From Sipunculus nudus (Eukaryota; Annelida; Sipuncula; Golfingiida; Sipunculidae): 64,000 nucleotides of DNA. The notes beneath the pieces were generated by a model. The model saw nothing but the letters and a program-made list of their open reading frames with translations. It was not told where the DNA came from and did not search any database. Location of the stretch: assembly GCA_026874595.1 (NCBI GenBank), contig CM049306.1, positions 47,306,019 through 47,370,018 of the forward strand. The letters run 5' to 3'. The position numbers and the translations under genes were made by a program. Shown here piece after piece: positions 24,265-37,168 of the stretch. The first letter of the stretch is position 1. Each line of letters begins with the position of its first letter.

Positions 24265-27200
24265 GTGACCCCAGATCATGGAGGAAAGAGTATTGTTTTG
24301 TATTACTTAATCAGTGCAGGTGAAATTGCATAACCATCATTGTGAATAATTTGGATATAAAGGGTATTTGCTTACTATAAATGCTACAAAGCCGAAAACC
24401 ATTTAGACCATAGGTGTGGCCCACCATAAAAATATCGATTTTACTGCGAGTTTCTATTTAAGAAATAAAATTACAATTATTTAAAATTCAAGATTCTTTC
24501 CCAAGCTTTTTTTTATATCTTATTTCTTAAACATTGTAATACCGCGGGAGTGCAAATCTATACCCAAACCAAGTTTAATCTGGAATCATAATGCTGAAGT
24601 GAATTTTTTTTATATTATATTTGCCTGGTTTTGGAGGGTTTTAGATTATAAAAAAATGCACTTACGCCACAAAATTTGCTTTACTTCCTGGTTCTACACA
24701 AGAATGGGACAATGTGTTCATTGGTTTATATTTGTCAAACTGTGGGGCCCTGTGCAAAATCCATTTTATCGTGAAAATAAAAGGGAAAAGATAGAAAAAG
24801 ATGTAATTATGAAATTTTTAAAATTTCACAAAAATTTTAATAAGTATCCGCAGTAATCTATTTCATAAAGTTAGGATTGCATAAGGCCACAAGTCTTTAC
24901 AAATGATAATCAAAACCGCATAGCGCATGTGAGCAAGTGCAGACTTGTTCCATATTTACTTTAGCAAGTCTGACTTTCTTTAACTGATATACTATTTACA
25001 TACGCATGCATGTAAATGGCCAATAAAAACTCAAGTAATCTTTTTCTAAAGCGTGCATGAATTATTTTGCACATTAAAGCGTGCATGATCGATTCAAACC
25101 CTGTCGTTTAATGACGTGTTTAAATAAAAGGCAGGCCTTCTAGGTCACTTGAGGTTATACCATACCCTTGTACACTAACTGCAAGCTACCAGTTAATGAG
25201 ATTAATATCTTTACTGGGCTTGTGTTCGTGAATGAACAAAACTAAGTAAACAACCGCGACCCCGGAAAACATCCCTTTCCCTGTGCGTATATTGTGCTCT
25301 GACTGAGCCCAGTGGCAGTGTGTATGCGCCCCTTAATACATATACGCTCAAGTAGGTAACCCCCTGTACCCAGTTACTGAACTGCCCTATTCCTCTGGTT
25401 GTGACCAGCTTAAGTGACAAAAAAGGTAGAACTGGCTGGTATAAAAGGGGTCGAATGTATTTTAAGGAGCTGGCTTGATATTTCTTTTGTGGCAATGAAC
25501 GCGCAACTCTTTGAGGAAACCTGGCTTGATATTTCCTTTGTCGCAAAGAAAAATGCAACCCAAATGGCTTTGAAGAAATCTATTGGAATTTGCTATTGAA
25601 GTTTTGCTATATAATGTTTATTGATAAAATTTTGAGCAATGTTTAAATCAATTAAAACATATAATCTTCAAAAAGGAAACAAACCGTTGAATTTCATGCA
25701 GAATTAGGCTGGTAAGGCTCTCATACGGGGAAATTTATTAAATAATACTTTCTAATTTGATTTAGTCTCATTTTGGACAATGTTTAAATCTATAAAATAT
25801 TATCCTAAAAAATAAAATGCTTCTCGTTTGTGCATAAATTTTGTGGATCATTTAATATGGACGCTCTGTCTGTCTAAGACAATTTAGACTATTCTTAACT
25901 CCTTTATGATAAAACCTGTTATTACTTGAGACTTAAGAGAGGCATTAATTTATTTTGGTACCTTGTGCAAAAACAGGTGCCAATATATATATGAGACAAA
26001 TATGTTGACCTCTAAGCCTGATTGATTTTTTGCCTTCAGCACTGACAGATACGTCAGATGCCTTGAATAAAAGCTTTGATCACAGACAATATGTAATTTT
26101 TGTAATCTTATTCAACACCATGAAATCATTAGGCTTAAAAATATAAGACTAACTTATATGCATTACAATGTGAACACAACTAAAATACACAATTCAGCTT
26201 CTTTTGTGTTTATATCAAGTGACAACAAGCATTAAAACAGGCTTGCTTGAATATGTGAGACAAAATGTTTTGCTTAAATAAGTATTTTGTGATAGTGACT
26301 GGACTGTTTTTGGACATTTATACATTTTTTGGTGAGTTTTTACAATGATTTAAATATGAATTTAGTTTAACAATTTTAAACACTAAATTTGCATTATTTT
26401 ATCCCTGATGTAAAGACATATTTGTAATTATTGAAATCATTTATGTTTGGCAAAAATTCTGTTCTGCTTATATTTTTATGTTATTGTTTATTATAAATGT
26501 TTACCTCACTGGCTTCATATCACAAAATTAAGATCTCAGGTTTTAAGTATATGAAATACAATTCCCTCAAGTTTATGAAAGTATTATTTAGAGCAAATGT
26601 TTAAACCAAACTAGAGATATCAAACCAAACAGATTCTGCAGAATATGTTCAGATTATTCACAAGCCTTGTTTCAGGTGGGATGGTATGTGGTAAAAGTGA
26701 AGAAAATTATGATATTCCGGAAGAGGAATTTTGTCCTGTTTGTCATATAAGGGTTGGACAGAGGGGGGGGGGGGGGGGTTGATCAGAGATATCAGGTGGG
26801 TGTCCTTATGTTGGGAGGGGGGTTACTATCAGTATTCTGCTGGTTTGCTCCCCCAACATTTTCTCAGCAAAAAAGGCCCATGAAATTATGTCTCAAATTT
26901 GCAAAAAAGAAATCTGATATATCTTATCATAGGCCAACTATTTAAGAAATGCAAAGTAAACTTTCTTGTTTGGGCTCTTTTTTCAGGGTAGTTCTACGGC
27001 TAACGATGGCACTTTGTATTAATTTGAATGAAGTTTGATGTTCACTTTATTCTGGTTTTAAAATGCAAAGGTATGCAATATTCTTTTAAGTCATGGTGGT
27101 TTCAAAATTCTTCCGTTTAGGTGCTGGTGGGATGTAAACCAGACACTTTCATGTTAAGAGTCCAATAACTTTAACACAAATCTTGTCCTACTGAGTTTAT

Positions 27201-27647
27201 GCAGAGCTTATGCAAAGTAAAAATGGCAATGTGAAATGGCTCAGAGAAAAATGGTGAAAATACAGACTAGGAAAAAAATGGCGCACTTAAACGAATTTTC
27301 ATGAAATATTAGAAATTCATAACATGAATTGTTCATATGCAGCATCCCAGTAAAAATCATTTTGTATAAAATGTGATAAATTGCATCAATGTTTTTATAC
27401 AGCAAGCCAATGAAGGAACATAACATACAAATAAAAAACTTCTTTTAACATACATCTTTCATTGTGCAATTTTTTTCTAGTCTACATTTTTTGTGCCATT
27501 TTTACCTAAAACAACTGAGGTACAGTGGAGTCTTAATTGATTGAAGGGCTATGTTGGTCCTATATATTTTATTGCATCTTGCTATTTAATTGGGAAAAAA
27601 AATCACAAATTTGGGTTTAATGAACAGGCCCTGCATCAAACAGAGCA
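24265..27647. other. Intergenic, no gene recognised
   Basis: Long AT-rich stretch. It includes a 51-bp duplication (CTGGCTTGATATTTC at 25470 and 25521) and a G16 run at 26763-26778. Open frames at 25211-25599 overlap on opposite strands and lack domains. Confidence 0.4.
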
Positions 27648-27669
27648 CCCCCCCCCCCCCCCCCCCCCC
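27648..27669. repeat. C22 homopolymer
   Basis: The longest pure C run in the window. Confidence 0.95.
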
Positions 27670-27744
27670 AACAAAGACGCAGTTATGGCGTCAATAATAA
27701 CAAGGCATGTGGCTTCTGTTTACACGCAAGCCTTTGCTTATATC

Positions 27745-27785
27745 ATTGCCATGGCAACACCGGAAGGCTGAATCGCCATGGCAAC
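27745..27785 (+). promoter_or_regulatory. Tandem pair of X-box-like (RFX) sites
   Basis: ATTGCCATGGCAAC (27745-27758) and ATCGCCATGGCAAC (27772-27785) each match 13 of 14 positions of the RFX consensus GTHNYYATRRNAAC. They are spaced 27 bp start to start. RFX sites commonly mark promoters of ciliary genes. A coding-like segment lies about 250 bp downstream. Confidence 0.4.
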
Positions 27786-28039
27786 CACGTCGGCAAACCG
27801 TGCACGATCTTCAATCCTTATTAAAATTCCAATATAATTTTATATAGACACAGGTGACATCAAACTTTTTTTCACCGACGCCAGTACCATGTAATTTTTA
27901 TGGTGCGTTGGCCCAGTTTGCTGGCATAACCATGGCTTTTATATGGGACACTTGGTTAAGATTCGCGATCATATACACACAAGTTTACGTTCTAATACCA
28001 TACATTGGGCGGATTCGTATGTTTTGTGTACATGTACAG

Positions 28040-28250
28040 CAGTGTTAACGTGACCACCGTTTGGGACTCCTCGTTCGTGAGTGAAAATAGGAGAAGAAGG
28101 CGTCAGACCACAAACAGTGAAGCCTTACCTGTGATGTTGGACAACCTGTCTCTCACCAGCGTCGGCCTATCTTTGGCACAAATCAATAAACTCCCTGTGG
28201 AAACACGATCTATATCCGTCTATCGCTCAAACTCTTACGATTTCTTGTGA
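28040..28250 (+). CDS. Candidate coding exon, unknown protein
   Basis: I do not recognise this protein. A GC-rich open frame reads through an arginine run (NRRRRRQTTNSEALP) and LDNLSLTSVGLSLAQINKLP to a TGA at 28248-28250, with codon use that looks more coding-like than the flanks. A possible splice acceptor TACAG ends at 28039, which would make this a terminal exon of a plus-strand gene; an AATAAA at 28658-28663 would fit as its polyadenylation signal. After three in-frame TGA codons (28248, 28260, 28284) the same frame stays open to 28487, which could instead indicate a decayed coding sequence. Two RFX-like sites lie upstream. No upstream exon was identified, so this could be chance. Confidence 0.25.
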
Positions 28251-28657
28251 TTTTGTCGCTGAACATGGCGCAGTACTTTCTATTGACGGCTCGCCCTGGT
28301 GTTCCGCCTCGGTGCGCACAACCCCAGGTTTTGCCGAATGAAGCCGGTCGAGAAGCCCATTCAGGTGGCGCTCCCGGCGATTGCGTGCACACTCCTTGTT
28401 AGAGGGGCAATAAAACAAGGTCCACGCCTAGATGACAGTATTGGACCTTGGACTTCCCCTTTGACACGGGGACATTCCGTGGGTCAATGAGTGTAAAGGA
28501 CACGTTCGGTCTCACAGATGTCATAAATACATAGATAACTTCAAATGATAAACGATCGATCCTTTTTTCCCATTCAGTGGGAGGCATGAGTAGGTATATG
28601 TTTCGGTCAACAGAACACTTACTCATTTGTAATCACAGCATGATGTATGTAAAGATC

Positions 28658-28663
28658 AATAAA
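28658..28663 (+). promoter_or_regulatory. Candidate polyadenylation signal
   Basis: AATAAA about 410 bp downstream of the stop of the candidate exon. It is relevant only if that exon is real. Confidence 0.2.
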
Positions 28664-28766
28664 TAGAAAAAGTTTTCTTTTAATCTTGCGGGATAGTCTT
28701 ATTATTTTGTTTGTGAAGGATAATGATTTTACTTACTGAACTGAAGATGATTTTAGACTATACTTC

Positions 28767-29100
<334 letters not shown>

Positions 29101-29597
29101 TCTCGAGATAATTTTTTTCATCTGTGTCCTAAATCAGCCACCGTACTATCGCTTATGTGCCCTAAATCTACTTTAAACGATCGCTTGTTGGACCATTCCA
29201 CCTGCATAGAACATATATAGTGGCGACAAACAGAGGGAGGGCGATATTTTTTCTCTTGTATTTACTGAAATTTATTTACATCCAATTAGGTAAAATTGCT
29301 TTTGAAAATCTAAAATTTACTTCTTAAGTAAGAATTGAATATAACGTTTTATATTTGATTTTGGGTGGGTGTTTTGTATGTTAACTTTACTCAAAAAGTT
29401 ATAAACAAACTTGAATAATCACATTTTGTATATAGGGTTCGGGACACCATGCGACAACCCAATAATTTTTTAGGAAAACTTAATAGATATATTAGGTTTT
29501 TAATTTAATGGTTTCATTCTCTTGTGAGACCGGGCAGTTTCCTTAATCTGGCCGTGGGCCGGAGCCATTCATTGGTATTAGGGGCCTACTTTTTCTA

Positions 29598-29986
29598 GAC
29601 CTGGCCCGGCTGTGATCCAGCAATGCTAGACCTGGCCCGGCTGTGATCGAGCAATGCTAGAACTGGCCCGGCTGTGATCGAGCAATGCGAGACCTGGCCC
29701 GGCTGTGATCGAGCAATGCTAGACCTGGCCCGGTTGGGATCCAGCAATGTTAGACCTGGCCCTGCTGTGATCGAGCAATGCGAGACCTGGCCCGGCTGTG
29801 ATCGAGCAATGCTAGAACTGGCCCGGCTGTGATCCAGCAATGCTATAGACCTGGCCCGGCTGTTATCCAGCAATGCTAGACCTGACCCAGCTTTGACCCA
29901 GCAATGCTAGTTCTGGCCCGGCTGTGATCCAGCAATGCTTGACCTGGCCCGGTTGTGATCCAGCAATGCTTGACCTGGCCCGGCTG
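29598..29986. repeat. 31-bp minisatellite, about 12.5 copies
   Basis: The unit is GACCTGGCCCGGCTGTGATC plus CAGCAATGCTA, 31 bp, with scattered substitutions (GATCGAG for GATCCAG, GAACTGG for GACCTGG) and one copy with 2 extra bases. Since 31 is not a multiple of 3, a frame through it cycles with a 93-bp period. The open frames on both strands come from the repeat and are not treated as genes. Confidence 0.95.
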
Positions 29987-30041
29987 CAGACCCGTAGGCT
30001 GACTGCTGAGTGGGAGGGTTCGTTTTCACTGATGGTGGAAC

Positions 30042-30043
<2 letters not shown>

Positions 30044-30102
<59 letters not shown>

Positions 30103-30222
30103 ATGTTTTAAAAACAATCCAAATAAGCATATTATTTTTAGCGGATTGTCCTTTCTTCTCGCCGTGTGTACCCAGAACGTCCCATCGAAAGCGTTTTGCA
30201 AATATATATATATATATATATA
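30044..30222. repeat. Two (TA)n tracts
   Basis: About 30044-30099 and 30201-30222, separated by about 100 bp of unique sequence. They lie 3' (on the minus strand) of a degenerate hammerhead copy. Confidence 0.9.
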
Positions 30223-30243
30223 TTCTGAAGAAAAACACTGTAA

Positions 30244-30291
30244 ATTCACAACAGTCTGTTTCACGGGATGCGACCCGATCAACAGGTGAGT
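30244..30291 (-). ncRNA. Degenerate hammerhead ribozyme motif (PLE-derived)
   Basis: On the minus strand this matches the hammerhead at 38125-38172 almost base for base. Stem I is ACTCAC/GTGAAT with one mismatch, stem II CGGG/CCCG, then GAA and stem III ACA/TGT. The invariant core CTGATGA reads CTGTTGA here, an A-to-T change at a conserved core position, so self-cleavage is expected to be lost. Similarity to the 38-kb copy extends to about 30325 on the 5' side of the motif. Confidence 0.7.
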
Positions 30292-30329
30292 GTGGTTAGA
30301 ATAAAGCTAACGGTGTGGTTTGAAAAGCG

Positions 30330-32340
30330 TTTTGCGAGCGTCTGCTACAGCACAAGGGTGGATTTGGCTATATATAGGCCTACATTTAGGCCTACACTAA
30401 ACAGGGGCATTTCAGTTGCAAAAAAAGTGCATTGACATTCATTTCATTTCAGATTTGAAAAAAAAAATATATATGAGGTTGCTTGAAATTGATAAACATT
30501 CAATGCAGATAACTTGAAAATAAACATTCTTGGAAAGAAATAAACCGGGTGATGTTTGGTGTCAAGCAGAATATACTGTTTGCTGTTTCTAGCTATACTT
30601 GAAATCTGCATAAATATAAAAATGACCAGCAGGCGTGGCAGTTAGAAGCTGAAAGAGTCAGAATTATATTGAAGTTCTTTTACAAATGGCGCAGTACATA
30701 GGACAGAACTGGGCCGGAGCTGGAACTTTAAGGGATCAATTAAGATCCCGGGACACTTCTGCGATTTCCGAATAAATTCAAGCTAATTTGGTATATACAT
30801 TGTACTGTATGATAAATGATATGAGTAGACTGAACTATTTAGGGGGTGTATAAACGATACAAGTAACGGAAAGAGCCTCGGTGAATAATATCCATTAATA
30901 TTAAACGTATTAAATGATAATTATCTCATTCCTCAGTCCCTACAGGCAAGGGGCACACAGCAGGTGTGCTCCACTTCGGCATATATATCTATAGCAAAGC
31001 GCCATCTTGCCCTCCAGTCTGTGGAGGTGGCTTGTTCCCTGATCCGGATTACTAATAAATTATATAGTATTACCCCTCCTGAAAACTCCCATACCTGACA
31101 ATTTTATGGGGTAACTGCCTTAGACTTTCAGAACCAATAGCTTAAATCCATGTATTCATGGTATTTTAAAATTAAATCAACAGTGCTTACAAGAAAACAA
31201 TATGCGATAGTCAAAGTATAGGGTGAAATTCATGGTATATAGCAATTTTACATTTGTTGATTACTTTAAAAATACATTGAATTTCTGACCTGATCTCCGG
31301 TGTATACTTAAATCTAAATTAACTGTAGCTATTTTCTGGATGAACTGAGCTTCAGCTTAAGCGGTTAACATATTCATTAAGTAAAATGATTCTCGACTTA
31401 ACACATAATCCAGTCCATAATTTTTTCTGAATACTCAATTAAATACTGACTTTATTTTCTTGATATATATGAGGCATATAATGAAAAAATCTGTGCCTTA
31501 ATCAGAACAATACAAGCTAAACATTTTTATCAGCTAGTCTTGAATTGTTATAATAGATTTTGAATGCAATCTGATTTAGTTTAATTTTTTTTAAAAGAAC
31601 AAAGCACAGTGACCCAGTTTCCGGTTTAGTAGAACGTCTGTACATCGCACTGTATGTAAAATTTTAAATCCTTAGTTAAACGATGTAAAAACATTCTAAT
31701 GTAACGGGCAGACACACTGCTGATAGGACGACTATAGACAGTGTATCATCGCCATATAGTTTTCTGAACCAACGAAACAATAGGCAAGGCCCTTTTATTT
31801 TACAACACCAACATGTCGAAAAGTTCCATAAGCTCATTTATAAATATCTATATGAAATATTTTAACTTTTTGTTTGTTTTTTTTTCTTTATTTGTTATTT
31901 TGATGGAATCAAGCTGGGTTTGGTCCCTTGGCATGTATGCCCTCTGTGCATGCGTGCTCTATTGACTAAGTGGCCTTAGTTACATCCGTTGGCCTGGAAA
32001 CGAGAGGGTGCTACCGCCCTTTTTTCCTGAGAGGGGGTAATCTTTCTCTTAATCCCCTCTCACACGTACGGCAACACACATCCAGTTCTGGACTATAATC
32101 AGATGCAAGCAGTGAAAGGGTTATTTAAAGCTTGTTTCAGAGGTGAAATTAAACCTTTTGAACTATAATTGCAATCTACATCATTGACAGAGCTAAAGAA
32201 AAGAGGCTACTTTAAACAATATCTATTCAGAAATATAGTGTCTCCTTGCGAGGACATGCATGGAATCGAACAGAAGGAGTTTAACATAAAGTTCTGTATA
32301 ATTTTCTTAGATTATAGCATATCTGAATTCGTCAGGTGGA
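30330..32340. other. Intergenic, no gene recognised
   Basis: AT-rich with no coding evidence. No domain in any open frame. Confidence 0.5.
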
Positions 32341-32501
32341 ACTCAGATGCTCAGTGGGAGGGTTCGTCACGAACCCACCGAACCCCCTCCCCCCCCCCCC
32401 CCCCCCAGCCTACGGGCCTGGGCTGTGATCCAGCAATGCTAGACCTGACCCGGCTGTGATCCAGCAGTGCTATATACCTGGCCCGGCTGTGATCCAGCAA
32501 T
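32341..32501. repeat. Second locus of the 31-bp minisatellite with shared flank
   Basis: Nearly three copies of the 31-bp unit (32420-32501) follow CAGTGGGAGGGTTCGT, a C18 run (32389-32406) and GCCTACGGGCC. The words CAGTGGGAGGGTTCG and the complement of GCCTACGGG also flank the main array at about 29.99-30.02 kb, so the two loci are related beyond the minisatellite. Confidence 0.8.
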
Positions 32502-32576
32502 GGAGTTCATGATCGTTACTCCTCTTTTTTTTGTAGAACACGAGATAGTTTGATGTGAAGATTCTGGAGGAGGTAT

Positions 32577-32589
32577 TATATATATATAT

Positions 32590-32628
<39 letters not shown>

Positions 32629-32630
32629 TA
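32577..32630. repeat. (TA)n and (TAA)n microsatellites
   Basis: A short TA tract followed by about 12 TAA units. Confidence 0.95.
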
Positions 32631-34557
32631 ATGGTATAGCCGAGTTAGTCTGTAGTTGAAGTGTAGGGCAAGAGTACGAGTACGAGTGACGCCTTTTAGA
32701 TGGATTAATTTATTTATTATCACACACATCCTGTGAATGTGAATGCCGAATTTGTCACAGGATCAGTTTTTCTTGATTCGATTAACGTGAGCAGTTATAA
32801 TATTTACAATACAGAATTATATCTGTGAAGAGGTCTCTTAAGTATTATTTGTTTACTTTTGTCACGTAGCTAACACAAGGTGCGCAGAACATATTATCTT
32901 CTCAGTCAATTAGCTCTATACATCCTTGTTAACCCGCACATTCATGTTATCATACTATTTAATGTAATCATCAGCTTCTTGAATGAACAAGGAACATAAA
33001 TATCAAGCGATCATAAAAGGTAATCGAGGTACCATTAGTACAGATCATACTACATATGGTAGGCTTCTACTACTGGCACACCTTCTGTGCTGTCGGTGCA
33101 TAACGGTGACCTATCGATTTCCACTATGGTTATATTCACGTCGTGCTGCTTTATTGATGGAAAATGTAACATTGTGTTAGCGTATGTTAACATAAGCTTA
33201 ATTATTTAATATCATGGTGGACATGGGCCGAGTATGAAGGTTAAACCAGCCGTGAGCTCTGTGTCTAACATACATTGTCAAGCGAGTAATTTCATTGTAA
33301 TTAAGACTACCTGGAATGCCGAAGCATGCGGCCTTATTCGAACGTCTATATATGAGTCGGGCAATCACGACTGCTAATATCTAAATGCATGCTTTGTATA
33401 ATGAAGTGGCTATTATATTTATGGTAAAAGGCTTTTGGGAGAGCTATTATTTTTATAAATGGTCAAATAACAACCACAAAGTTAATGGTACTTACTAACA
33501 ATTCGGTATAAATAATAAGGTCCTGCTCGTCGTAAAATAGATAAACAAATACAATGATATATAAAAAAACTAATATAAATCCCTATTACGTTTAACATAT
33601 TAAATTATAAGTATTTATTGATTATACAAGTATATTCACGAGACAAGTAACTCACTTAACGTGTTTAAAATATATTCATCTCGCCTGACTGAATGTCATA
33701 TATATGAGTGATATAGGGAGCACCCTTTTGTCTATTGTCTCTCAGACCGTTACTTTATTATATTGAAGAAATGTCCCTCATTTATACCTTTAAGAATATT
33801 TATATTCAAAAATTGAACATTATGACTTAAATCCGACTGAAAAGCGTTCAATTAAGACTCTTCCATCAGCCATGTATGCAACCAAGATTTGCCTATATAT
33901 GATGTGGAATGTTATAAAAATGAGTGTAAAATAGCTTGTGGTGTTGAAAGTTTTAAAGACTAATCAGTAAATCCATGCGTAAATATACTTGATATTCCTG
34001 TACTCATACCAAACTTGCATCATAGTGCAGAAAAACAATGTCATGAATACATAAATGCACTTTCCTAAAACCATATTAAGCTATAAATGTGCTGTTTAAA
34101 TGTATAGACTTCTTTGCAAATGCATGGAGATTATGAATCCATATACATGAATTTGTTTGAAAAAAAATCAGTTTTAAATGATTCAAGGATTTTAAACGTA
34201 TAAATGATTTTAAATTGAAAGTATATGATGCAAAATAATCAGCATGTATTTATTATTTAATCTGATTCCTATCAAACACACTATAGTGCTTGTGTTATTG
34301 GTTCTTATGTATGGACCGACATGAAATTAATATTGCCAAATAAAGGTGCCGTGATTTTAAATCATACAAACAAGTGTATTTTCATGCGCTTAGTTGTATA
34401 CTGATAACATTTCATTGGAGTACACACGTACACAAAATACAAATATGATCGAGAATCACATGTTAAGTTTATAACACATGCACCCTGCAGATTACTGCAT
34501 GTCACGTATACGCTGCGTTATACTCGGTTTTCACATGGTTATACATGTATACTGGTG
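32631..34557. other. Intergenic, no gene recognised
   Basis: AT-rich with no coding evidence. Confidence 0.5.
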
Positions 34558-34558
34558 T

Positions 34559-34594
<36 letters not shown>
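34558..34594. repeat. (AC)n microsatellite
   Basis: About 18 AC units. Confidence 0.95.
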
Positions 34595-34598
<4 letters not shown>

Positions 34599-35245
34599 TG
34601 TTACAGATATTGCTTTTATCGTGTGCAGCAGTCTTACATGTGTCTGTGTAGAGCTAGGTATGTCCGTTGCCATGGGAGACGCGCGAGCTGGCCCGGCCCA
34701 CGCGTGGGGTCTGACGTGTAGAAACACAGCGTTCTTTGTTGGGTTCTTTGGATTGTTTATGAAATGGAAAATTTTCGGCTTGAGGAGAAAAGTTATAAAT
34801 AAGGGGCTGTGTTAAGAGCCGGGAGGGAGGAGAGAAAAAATAATTCCAGCGGACACGGAAGAGTGTGAGTCATTTTTGGACATATGCAGTAGTTACAGGG
34901 ATTCTTCTAATTCAATGCAGATTTTGTACGGCCTGTCTCCAGTTTGCTTTCGGGATTATTGCAAAAGCTTTACCTTGGATTATTTAAACTGTTTGCGTGG
35001 ATTATTGGTTTTAAAGGACTTGTTGTCGCTGTAACAGTGGTGATATCCAGGTACTGTACACTTTATTGATTATACTGTGTAATTGTATTGAATTGCTGTT
35101 GTACTGTTGTTATACTGTGTAATTGTATTGATTTAGTGTATTGTATCGTTAGGGTTGCTTTAAGAATAAATTATAATTATTCATTAAAAAAAACACTGAC
35201 TTCTTTATTCATTCCCCTAGACATTTCACGCTGCCTAGTGTTACA
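34599..35245 (+). mobile_element. Possible solo LTR or orphan promoter
   Basis: The segment starts TGTTACAG and ends GTGTTACA, giving TG...CA termini that are roughly inverted. A TATA box TATAAATA lies at 34794-34801 and an AATAAA at 35165-35170, the order expected for U3-R-U5. A GC-rich patch lies upstream of the TATA box. Flanking 5-mers (CATAT and GAATC) do not match, so there is no target duplication. It could instead be the first exon of an unseen gene, since a donor-like CCAG|GTACTG sits near 35047. Confidence 0.3.
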
Positions 35246-35318
35246 GAATCTGATTTTTTTTTATCTCCATAACAAAATTTATGCTCGTCACGACTACGTG
35301 ATCTGTTGATATTAGATT

Positions 35319-35321
<3 letters not shown>

Positions 35322-35371
<50 letters not shown>
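35322..35371. repeat. (TA)n microsatellite
   Basis: About 25 TA units. Confidence 0.95.
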
Positions 35372-35377
<6 letters not shown>

Positions 35378-35541
35378 ATAATTTATATAATTTATTCAGG
35401 AAATTATAAATCTTAATTTACATTTTTTTACATTCAAGTATGAAGTTTTTCCTGTATTTTCATTGCCATGTTATAAATAATACATTAGTGCCCAAATAGT
35501 GGATTTTACACTGTAAACAATTATTTTTTTTTTTCTTTTAT

Positions 35542-35750
35542 TATTGGCGATGGAACCAAGATTATTGCAAAGGGGAGGGTCCAGCCAAGGAGGACTAATA
35601 AGAAAACCTAAAACATAGGTCCTTTGGCCCAGAAAGGGACGTGTCTAGACCAGAAAATTTGGTTATAAACCCTGCAAAAAGGTTGTTGCAGCTCAAAAGG
35701 AGGGGGTCCGGACCCACTGGACACTCCCAACCCTTCTTGATCCGCCACTG
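35542..35750 (+). mobile_element. hAT-type MITE (third copy, diverged)
   Basis: Ends TTGATCCGCCACTG and shares GAAAACCTAAA, GGTCCTTTGGCCC and AAAATTTGGTTATAA blocks with the copies at 6.4 and 28.9 kb. The left terminus (TTGGCGATGGAACC) is degraded and no target duplication is visible. Confidence 0.75.
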
Positions 35751-37168
35751 ATTATATTTATGTAGAGATTATAAGATTAAAACTTCAGGTAAAGATCGAG
35801 GGAATAAAGGCCTGCTTTATATTTGTCACGTAACTACTTTTGATCAGAATGTTTAATTGTATCCTGTATCTGCAGTATACCATCTACGGAACCTTACATA
35901 TACAACTGAATGCAGATGCATACATTTTTAATAACTTGACACCATGAACTTAACAGACTCATGGCACAAGTTATCATAAGTATGTGTGCCATGTGAATTT
36001 AAAATAAAAGTTTGTTTCTAAACTTTCTACATGTCGAAAAATAAGATGAGAAGTTTCCGACAGATCTTAACTGCATGTGTCTGGTTACACCGATCTTAAA
36101 CGTTTGACCTCCGGGTTCATGAGAAACTGAAAATTCAGACTTCAGAGACACCTGGTGGCCAGCTCGCTAAATAGTGCGAAATATTTCATGGTGGCCTGGA
36201 AAGCAAGCCCACGTTCAACGTTGACGTTAAACCATCGAAGTAAAATTTTGGAACTGAATCTGTGACCCTGATTTGTGTAATCGAATGATGTCGGTGTCTG
36301 TTATACTTACAAGATAAACGGCTGCATCAAATAACCGGGCATACGGAAATCATTTTTCACTGCAACTCTTGCAGAGTCATTGGTATAGATATACGTGTAT
36401 TATATATTATTAAAAGGAATTTCGATTACTTATTCACTTTTATGAATGTATATGCAATAGAAAAAGGGAAAACAATTAAAAATCCAAGAGGAATTCCTCC
36501 ATGACCTCGGTAACCACCCTTTGAAATCTTATAAATTTGCTCACTAAAATAGTTGCATGTAAAGAAGTGCTGGTTATAACCCTATATATAACCCATGAAA
36601 GATGGCAGTTAATCAAGGTTTGTCATAATAAATAAATGCGTGTCACTAAACATTCTTAGAATGCTCGGTAGATGTCAGGACCAATGAGGTTTTCCCAACC
36701 AATGGGGAAAACACAAGTATAGTGGACTTTTTCCACGTTTTATGTAAAGCTACAAGGGTGTCTGGGTTAGAAAAGGTAATGTTTCCCTCCTGCTTTCGTA
36801 ACATTCCTCGGTCTTGCCAAGGTTTGCTCTTTACCAAACTCGTCCCTCCTAAGCCGACATCTGTCGTCTCTATTAATTAGTGAATATCCCTTGAACCTTT
36901 TCGGTTTGCCTTTGGTAAAACCGGTGCAATCTTTCTGGTCTACAAAAAAACTCTCCTAGATGGATGGACATGCCAAATTTCAGATCAATACGTTGAACCA
37001 CTCCTGAGATATCAGTGAACTGGACGGGCCACTAGATAGGTTCAAATCTCCCGCCTGCAACAATAGTTCACACAAAGGACCAAGCTCTTCGTGCATGTGT
37101 GCAGTGTTATGATTCGAGGTGAGTAAAACAGCTTAAAGATATTTCAAAGAAATTCAGATGTGCCTGTA
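35751..37168. other. Intergenic, no gene recognised
   Basis: No coding evidence. Confidence 0.5.

Noticed and set aside
28285-28490. A sideroflexin-like C-terminal exon (the segment contains KPIQVALPAI)
   Set aside because: Only a short PIQV-type match was noticed. The flanking residues do not follow the family and the frame is preceded by stops. Not enough to name it.
29595-30289. Open frames of 90-140 codons on both strands through the 31-bp minisatellite and TA tracts
   Set aside because: They follow from a stop-free repeat whose length is not a multiple of three and from (TA)n reading as Tyr-Ile. There is no conserved protein and both strands are open.
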